Assembly: GCF_033958435.1 (NCBI RefSeq) | Contig: NC_134138.1 | Coordinates: 271,599,798-271,663,797 of the forward strand | Direction: 5' to 3' | Origin: Carettochelys insculpta | Lineage: Eukaryota; Chordata; Testudines; Carettochelyidae | Length of the DNA stretch: 64,000 nt | Part shown: positions 57,691 to 64,000 of the stretch, in pieces | How the letters are laid out: each line of letters opens with the position of its first letter | How positions within the stretch are numbered: the first letter of the stretch is position 1 | The notes under the pieces: model-generated | The model's input: only the letters and a program-made list of their open reading frames with translations | Databases searched by the model: none | Told to the model about the DNA's origin: nothing | Translations under genes and position numbers: made by a program

Positions 57691-59330
57691 AGCATCTGGA
57701 TTTTGATTTTAAGAGACTTGCAGCATTTTACATGACATTAGTCTGAAAAGAGCTGAATATCTTTATAAAAATTCCCTTGACTATAAAACATTACCTCTGT
57801 GCATATCTGTCAGCTGTTTTTTTTCTTTTTTCATGCGAGTTGTATGAGTTTAAATGTCTCAAATAGCACATAGGTACAGTTTAGACATTAACAGCAGTAT
57901 GTAATGATAGTGGAAAACTTTTTTCTTCTTTTTTAAGAAGAAGGGGAAAATATTTATCTGACTTTCAATTTCTTCATGCTCTAAGAACTGTTTCCCCACC
58001 CTCCGGAATCTGAATCAGCTCACATAAGAACTCTGAAGCCAGTGTTTGACAAAAGAGGAGACTTTGTCTAAAAGAACAATGAATTGCCAAAGTAAAGTGC
58101 ACACTGATCCGATAACACAGAGAGTGAAACCAAGGGAACTGCACTGGTCTGAGGGCGATAACAGCTAAGGATCTTAGACCTTTTGCACTCTAAGTTTTTT
58201 TGGCATCGGAAGATTAATTCTGGATGTAAAATAAAGAGCATGTCAGTTTAATCTCCTTTCTGGTTACTACTGTTTATCTGCAATAGCAAAAGCCAGTCAC
58301 CCTGGTGACAACCAGTACAGCTGCCCTGTGGAAGAGTAGGGTTAAAAAAAAAACATTTGTATGCAACTTTCACTGCAGGACTCAGGCTAGTACTCCAGAG
58401 TTGCTTATTTACTGCTAATATGGGTAGCAACAGGAGCTTGAGAGACCTGAACAGTCTTTACAAGAACATAATAAAGTGGGTGCACTGAATATAGGCTATT
58501 TGTAAATATATGTAAATAGCACATGCACATAAATGACAAGTGCAACACACACACACACTTAGTTTGGGTCAGATTCTACTCTCAGTTACACTAATAAAAA
58601 CAGAATAACTCTGCTGTCTGAAATAGAATTATTTCTTAACATAGCTACACTTGTACAAAGCCTCCAAATTACTTCAGTGGAGTTCTGCTACACTTAGACC
58701 AGAGTATCTGGACATCAGAACCTTTTACTCTAGGCATCAGTACAGAGAGACAGGGAAATATGCAGACAGACAAACACATACACAGGAAACTCCCGTGGCA
58801 GCTAAAGAAAAAACAAAACAAAAAAAAGGTAAGAGTCTACAGATTGATGCTGCTTGCCTGGTTTAAAATAAAGTACATTGTGATCTTCATAGCCTCTGGA
58901 ATGCACTTTTTGCTGCCAGTTTCATATACCCACTTGCAGTTGTCACAGCCAGCCTCTGCTGAAAGTGCCACCAATTAAAACGCAACCCTGCACAGGTACC
59001 TTCTATTTTGGTTGAGTCCCAAGAAAGAGAGAGAGATCCTGTAAAACCTTGCAGCCCAATCTGCATGCTGACTGACCACACAGAGGGTAACCAAAGGATG
59101 ATAAAACTCTTGAGGTATCCCCAGTTGCTCCTTTATAAGGATGTTTAAAAAAAAAAGTCTCTTAAAACTGCAGCAGAGCTTGGAGTCTCTGAGGGGAGGG
59201 GAAGAGAGGAAGAAAAAAAAGAAGAGAGGAAAAAAACTTTGGCACACGTGTTGCCTTACATCAATCTATGTAGATGTTCTTTCCTCCTTTTGTGTAACAC
59301 CCCTTTCCTCCTACAGACCACCCAAAGCCC
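57691..59330. other. AQP1 upstream region, no coding feature
   Basis: Apparently repeat-poor compared with the rest, with a (CA)n run near 58550. Regulatory sites may lie here, but I can support only the E-box and TATA listed. Confidence 0.45.
59245..59250. promoter_or_regulatory. E-box CACGTG upstream of AQP1
   Basis: A palindromic CACGTG lies 81 bp before the TATA box. It is the consensus for bHLH factors of the USF/Myc class. Whether it is used is unknown; its closeness to the core promoter is the only support. Confidence 0.35.
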
Positions 59331-59338
59331 TATAAATA
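59331..59338 (+). promoter_or_regulatory. AQP1: TATA box of AQP1
   Basis: TATAAATA lies 101 bp before the AQP1 ATG. Transcription would be expected to start about 25-30 bp further on, near 59360, giving a 5' UTR of roughly 70 bases. That stretch is purine-rich (59400-59430). The start site itself is inferred. Confidence 0.75.
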
Positions 59339-59431
59339 TTCCAAGAACTCTGTTTTTTCTTCAGCTTTCTCCTCAGAGCTGAAAGAAAAGAAACCACCAG
59401 GCAAAGAAAGGGAGGGAGAGAGAGAGAAAAG

Positions 59432-59821
59432 ATGGCTAGTGAATTCAAAAAGAAAATGTTTTGGAGGGCTGTGGTGGCTGAGTTCTTAGCTATGAGCCTC
59501 TTTATTTTTATCAGCATTGGCTCAGCACTTGGCTACAATTTCCCTGTAGTCGGCAACAAGACAGCAACAGCTACTCAAGATAACGTGAAAGTCTCCCTGG
59601 CTTTTGGGCTTGCTATTGCCACCATGGCACAAAGTGTGGGCCATATCAGCGGTGCCCACCTGAACCCTGCGGTGACCCTGGGTCTTCTGCTGAGCTGTCA
59701 GATCAGCCTCTTTAAGGCTTTGATGTACATTATTGCACAGTGCTTAGGTGCTGTAGTAGCCACTGCGATTCTTTCGGGGGTCACTTCGTCTCTTCCAAAC
59801 AACTCCCTTGGACTCAATGCG
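59432..59821 (+). CDS. AQP1: Aquaporin-1, exon 1 (first 130 codons)
   Basis: This is the first coding exon of the water channel aquaporin-1, a tetrameric plasma-membrane MIP-family protein that conducts water in red cells and in kidney and other epithelia. The reading starts MASEFKKKMFWRAVVAEFLA, nearly the same as mammalian AQP1. The first NPA box lies at residues 78-80 within SGAHLNPAVTLG. F58 sits where the aromatic/arginine filter Phe is expected. N42 begins an N-K-T sequon at the position glycosylated in human AQP1. Three membrane segments can be seen (about 10-34, 50-68, 94-115), with half-helix B between the second and third. The exon ends ...SLGLNA before GTAAGC at 59822, phase 0, matching the position of the human exon 1 boundary. 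Compared with human, two extra residues lie in loop A, before the DNVKVSLAF stretch. Exons 2-4 fall outside the window. The start is clear because the family N-terminus begins here. Confidence 0.97.
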
Positions 59822-61678
59822 GTAAGCAGATGAGCTTTTCTTTCCCACTTTTGAGAAGACATTTTAATGCAAAACCAATAACCTACAGGGGAGAGCAAGC
59901 AGGTGTCTGTGGATTGCTTGAGGCAGCCAGTCACAATGCAAGAAACTGTGTTTAAAAGAGGGTTTAATCCAAAGCTTTCTGAAGTCAATGAAAGACTCTG
60001 CCTTGACTTCAGTTGCCACAGGGTCAGCGTTTGAGGGCTTACTCTGTCACTTGCTACTTTGTCTACTGCTATAAGCGTAAAGATATATAAACCATTGTAT
60101 AGGAGACAGAGATCAAAGAGAAGGTCTTCTTCTTTCCTGAATCAGGAAGTTGTATGTTGGTGATTACTAGAATCACATTATGTTTGTGTTTCCTTTTTAT
60201 GTCAAGTATGAGATATTCTAACTTGCCTAAAGGATTTTGATGCTTAATTCCCATTAAAGTTATTGACAACTGGGTGTTCAAATCTCTTAGAAGACTGAAA
60301 TTCTCAGTCTCTGTGTCTTGTTCTGGTGATGACATTTAATGTGCATAGAGGGATGTACATTTTTATTGTTTTCAGGTTGCTCTTGCAGGCTACCAAATTA
60401 GGGGTTCAGATAATGCCAGCATGAATGCTGTGCAGGAACACAGATATCTCAGTAATCACAGAGAAAGAAAGAGAACAAAAGGGTAGGGGCAATCTATAGC
60501 AAAGGAAATCCTGTGTTCAAAATTCTACAGTAAAATACCTGTGCCTTACACTGAGAGCCAACTTGCTCTCTGACACTGAGTCACAGCTGCCACTTGTCTC
60601 TTTGGTGGTTCATAAATAGACATGGAAATGTTGAATTCTAAATTGCACTGTCCCTGAGGAGGGGAGGCAACTGTCTATAACAGGAGCCCTAGTTTCAGTA
60701 TTTTTACAACCAAATATTTTTGGCCCTGTCTGTGGACAATAATGTAATTAAAGTTGCTCAAATCATTTGAGTTAGCTCTTCCTCCTTAAAATGCTGGCAT
60801 TTCACCAGAGAGGCAACTAAATGGACACAGGTATCTTTAAGCATTTGTGTGGATTAGAATGAGCTTATTTCAATGTCAGTCACATGGCCACACACACCTT
60901 GTTAGTATTACCTATAGGAATATTAATACTGGGATTTCCCTTATGGCTAGTTACATCAGTTCTGTAAAGTACATTTATTTCAAATCCTTTGGAAGTTCCT
61001 TGCATATAAAGTTTTTATGACTACAATTTATAGCATTAATATTCAGCATCCCATTGAATTCAGGGAGCATATTTCCAAGTGATGGGTTTGATCCTGTGTC
61101 ATTTGCCAGAGGTAACTTCTTTATGGGCAAGAGAAAATAGGCAAAAAAAGTTAGAGTATGAGCTGAACAAAAAATATAAAGTGGTTTAATGTGCTATGGA
61201 GCTAATGAAAATTATAAAACACACACAGAAAGGTAATATTTTATTTGTTACTCCAGAGTAACATGTGGGTGTCACTGGTCTTCATGCTGCATTATGATAT
61301 AAATTGCTTGTTTATCTCCCTCGAATCTGTGGACTCAGGCATTTGGTGATCCATTTATCCATTCAGCTTCTAAATTTAGATACCAATTATTGATGTGACA
61401 CAAAACCCACAGGAATCAATGAGAGTCTTTCCATGGACTTCTGTAGGCTTTGGATCAGGGTCTAAAGGTAGTGTGTTCTTGTTCCCTCTGAAGCCAGCTC
61501 CAGAGACTATGCAGATGTGAAACACATGGGACATGATGAAACCAAAGAGGTCTCCTGAAAACACCTAGCTGCCAGCTGCCATTACATGTGGGTGGTCTGT
61601 TTCCCAGAGTGTTTGCATTTGTATTTCCCCATCTGCATCTCAGTACCCTGAACCTGGACCATTGTGGACTGGGTACAT

Positions 61679-61894
61679 GCAGAGATGGAAAAGTACCTCA
61701 AAACTTACTTGAGTAAAAGTGCCACATCTTTCACTTCTGGAAACTTGAGCACAATTAAGATGTGATGTGTGTTTGTGTGTGTACTTTCACTCAAGTAATT
61801 TTTCAGAGAGACACTAGTGGCTCGTACTTAATTACATTCCTCCCAAAGTAGCTGTACTTTTACGCGAGTAACTTCTGGAGTACTTTTTCCTCCC
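61679..61894. mobile_element. Palindromic hAT-like MITE in AQP1 intron 1
   Basis: GAAAAGTACCTC...ACTTGAGTAAAAGTGCC at the left pairs with TGTACTTTTACGCGAGTAAC and AGTACTTTTTCC at the right. Flanks CTGGGTACAT and CTGGGTATGT match at 8 of 10 positions. Confidence 0.65.
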
Positions 61895-62530
61895 CTGGGT
61901 ATGTGACACCAGGCAAAACCCCTCCTGTTTCTTTGATGACCCTCAAGTTATGAGGCTGCTATACACATTGCACAGACAAGGGGACGAGTCGGTGGGCAGG
62001 GAATTGGGACTAGAGTGCTGAAATGATAAGAAGGCAGAAAGGAAACTGACATAGGGATAATAAAGTGAATAGAGCCTGGCTGGTAGAGCAAAAGAGCTGT
62101 CCCTTGAGAAAAAGTGTCCCCTCCACTTGGGCACAGGGCCTCAGCCTTTAAGCAATACACCACAAAATCAGGACCCATATTTTTTTTTCCAGGTGAGCCA
62201 ATATTTACTCCTACTGCCCTCCCAGACAGCCAAATCTAATTACCTATATAAAGTATTCAGGGGAAATCACTGGTGATTTTGCCCCAGGTGGCAATGAGAG
62301 TCCATTTTATCCCAAGAGCCTGAAAAACTCCCCCTGATCAGCAGCAGAAAAGCCTTCTGCTTCTTTACAGCAGCTCAGTGGAATTCAGTGGACTTTGTGC
62401 TTCTGGAGGAAAAGACTACCTTGCTGGGGGTGGGGGAGGGTATTTCACAGCTCTAGCCTCATATGGGTGTGTCTACACAGCATGGCTATTTTGGAATAAT
62501 GACCACTATTCTGGAATAACTTTGTGAGTT

Positions 62531-62567
62531 TTATTATTATTGTTATTATTGTTATTATTATTATTAC
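62531..62567. repeat. (TTA)n microsatellite
   Basis: ATT trinucleotide run with two GTT interruptions inside the MITE arm. Confidence 0.9.
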
Positions 62568-62799
62568 ACAACACAAGCACTATTTTGAAATCATTTCTAA
62601 TTAGCGGCTGGCTTATTTCGAATTGGGTAAACCTCATTCTATGAGGAATTTCAAAAGAGAGATTTTGGAATAGGGGCTGTGTTGGCAGGGAACAGGGGAT
62701 ATTTTGAAATAAACTACAGTGCATCTGTAACCCCAGAGGCAATGATACTATGTACTAAGGTGAGTGAGGTCTCTGCTCTATAGCCTTGGCTAAGATCCA

Positions 62800-62871
62800 G
62801 CTGGCTTTTAGCTCATGTGGCAGAGCACAGGGTTTTATCCTCCATGATCACAGGTTCAATCTCTTGTGCCA
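62800..62871 (+). mobile_element. tRNA-like SINE head or tRNA pseudogene
   Basis: TAGCTCATGTGG (62809) and AGGTTCAATCTC (62852) are at A-box and B-box positions and spacing. The stems do not form a clean cloverleaf. Confidence 0.55.
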
Positions 62872-63962
62872 GCAACTGGGGTCTATCAGCATGGTATGTC
62901 CAAGGGTTCTAATCTGAAATAGGCTGTATTGCATCTGGATGCTCTATTTCGAAATAGCTGAGTCTGACTTTGTGTGCAAATGCGCCATTTTGAAATAAGC
63001 TATTCCGGAAAATGTCTTCTGAGATACCTTATTTCAAAATAATGCTGCTGTGTGGACATAGCCTATGTAAGCATGTCCCCATGATGGAATTTGCCCAGGA
63101 CACTGGGCAGCACTCTCATCATGCCGTTAATGTAGCTCTCTAAGGTGCTTCTGAGTATCATCCTGAGCATGGGTCTCAATAATCTTCACAGTCAAATATT
63201 CAGAAAAAATTATTTTATTTTTCATTCGATGCTGCATGTTTTGGCTGGAGTCTCAGTGGGGGCATCTCCCTGGAGATGGGGAGAGCAGCAGCTGTTGTTT
63301 TCCCTGTGAGAGAAATAGAGAGGAAAACAAAGTTTATTCACTTCCCACTAGCAAGCCCAGATTGGCCGGTTAGCAAAGTTTTGTGCTGGGGAAAAGAGCA
63401 CAGCAGCTGCCCTGACCCCAGAAAGTTTTCAGAACCTGTCACATTAGGTCACATGGGGAGAAACACAACTCAAGCCTAAGAGCAGTATTGGGAAAGGATA
63501 TATATCTGCATTTGTGTAGCGGCTCCCCTTTTAACTGCAGTACAATAGGGAAGGGACAGAACTCAGACTGCCAGCTTTCAGGGGGAATGAGAGGGCACAT
63601 CCTTGTGAAGGTGTAGAAAAAAGAGAAGTGGACGTTTTGGTTGGGCTGCAATTCCTGGAGGAGTTGTTTCTGTAGTAACTTTATTGGGCCCAAATTTGCA
63701 CAGATTTTGTGGCCCAGAGTGCCTCCCCACAGCAAAAAGCAATGCAAAGGAAACTAAGCAAAATTATAGCAACTATAAAAAACACCCCAGGAGAGATGCA
63801 AGGGTGCAGAGAAAAAGGGTGGAGGTAGCAGGGGAAAAGTATAAAATGCCTTTAATGGCTTTACTGTTAGAGACTTTTTGGTTCTAAGGTAATCACCACA
63901 ATGACCATATTGATGGGGCCTGATCCAAAAGTCACTAAAAGTCAAGGAAAGTACATAGTCCC

Positions 63963-64000
63963 AGACAGGCAGCTGTGCTAGTCTGTATGTTCACAAAACA
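63963..64000 (-). mobile_element. PLE 3' terminus cut by the window end
   Basis: GCAGCTGTGCTAGTCTGTATG followed by TTCACAAAACA matches the outer end of the PLE subfamily at 30347 and 54774. Confidence 0.75.

Larger units (their letters stand above)
62465..63063. mobile_element. Foldback MITE in AQP1 intron 1, 3-bp TSD TAT
   Basis: GGGTGTGTCTACACAGCA at the left pairs with TGCTGTGTGGACATAGCC at the right. TAT flanks both (62462-62464, 63064-63066). The arms alternate ATTTTGGAATAA and TTATTTCAAAATAA motifs. It carries a TTA microsatellite and a tRNA-like insert. Confidence 0.87.
59822..64000 (+). other. AQP1: AQP1 intron 1 (5' part)
   Basis: The donor is GTAAGC at 59822. No acceptor followed by the next AQP1 coding block is seen before the window ends. 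From 59822 to about 61678 I see unique AT-rich DNA only. The remainder holds a palindromic MITE (61679-61894), a foldback MITE with 3-bp target duplications (62465-63063) carrying a tRNA-like insert, and the edge of a PLE at 63963. Confidence 0.85.

Noticed and set aside
1..59330. Exons of MINDY4, the gene expected upstream of AQP1 in many vertebrates
   Set aside because: I looked by eye for its C-terminal coding blocks and found none. The gene may lie further upstream, or short exons may have been missed; a translated search would decide.
59822..59833. Continuation of the AQP1 frame past 59821 (three more codons and a stop)
   Set aside because: The exon ends at a strong GT donor in the phase and position conserved in AQP1; the added residues are intron.

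Overview
The window looks like nuclear DNA of a reptile, most likely a cryptodiran turtle. This rests on a turtle-type tRNA-derived SINE with a CR1-like tail (25478-25692), abundant CR1 LINEs, many Penelope-like element (PLE) termini, short terminal-inverted-repeat transposons with 3-bp target duplications, and an aquaporin-1 first exon that reads like a sauropsid orthologue. There is no bacterial or viral gene organisation: the long open frames are repeat-borne or chance.

One host gene is recognised with confidence. AQP1 starts at 59432 on the + strand behind a TATA box (59331). Its exon 1 ends at a GT donor after 59821, and the rest of the window (59822-64000) is the start of intron 1. The 59 kb upstream of it is repeat-rich intergenic DNA in which I found no other host exon.

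Layout: 1-9.9 kb is sparse, with CR1 and MIR fragments and a GC-rich TIR element. At 9.95-12.3 kb a CR1 is split by a 5'-truncated PLE with RT and GIY-YIG remnants and an 8-bp target duplication. At 12.5-18.1 kb there is a pogo/Tigger-like element, related GC-rich TIR elements, and a second CR1 split by a paired PLE insertion. At 18.3-28.9 kb there are MIR, foldback MITEs, hAT MITEs and the SINE. At 30.27-32.29 kb there is a three-level nest: a hAT holds a PLE, which holds a PLE inverted pair. At 34.1-36.4 kb a DNA element borders a 49-bp minisatellite with a 343-bp higher-order period. At 37.9-41.4 kb there is a hAT MITE, two more PLE pairs and a large inverted repeat. At 43-45.5 kb there is a second copy of the 0.75-kb DNA element and a PLE with a 5' inversion. 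At 47.6-49.7 kb three CR1 copies lie on the minus strand. At 54.8-55.4 kb there is another PLE pair.

The most interesting signal is a recurrent PLE insertion form: two short PLE copies joined so that both 3' termini face outward, bounded by direct target duplications. In two cases (17.1 kb and 40.1 kb) the DNA between the two halves is an inverted copy of sequence lying to the right of the insertion. This suggests priming on both sides of the break followed by joining through templated filler copied from flanking DNA.
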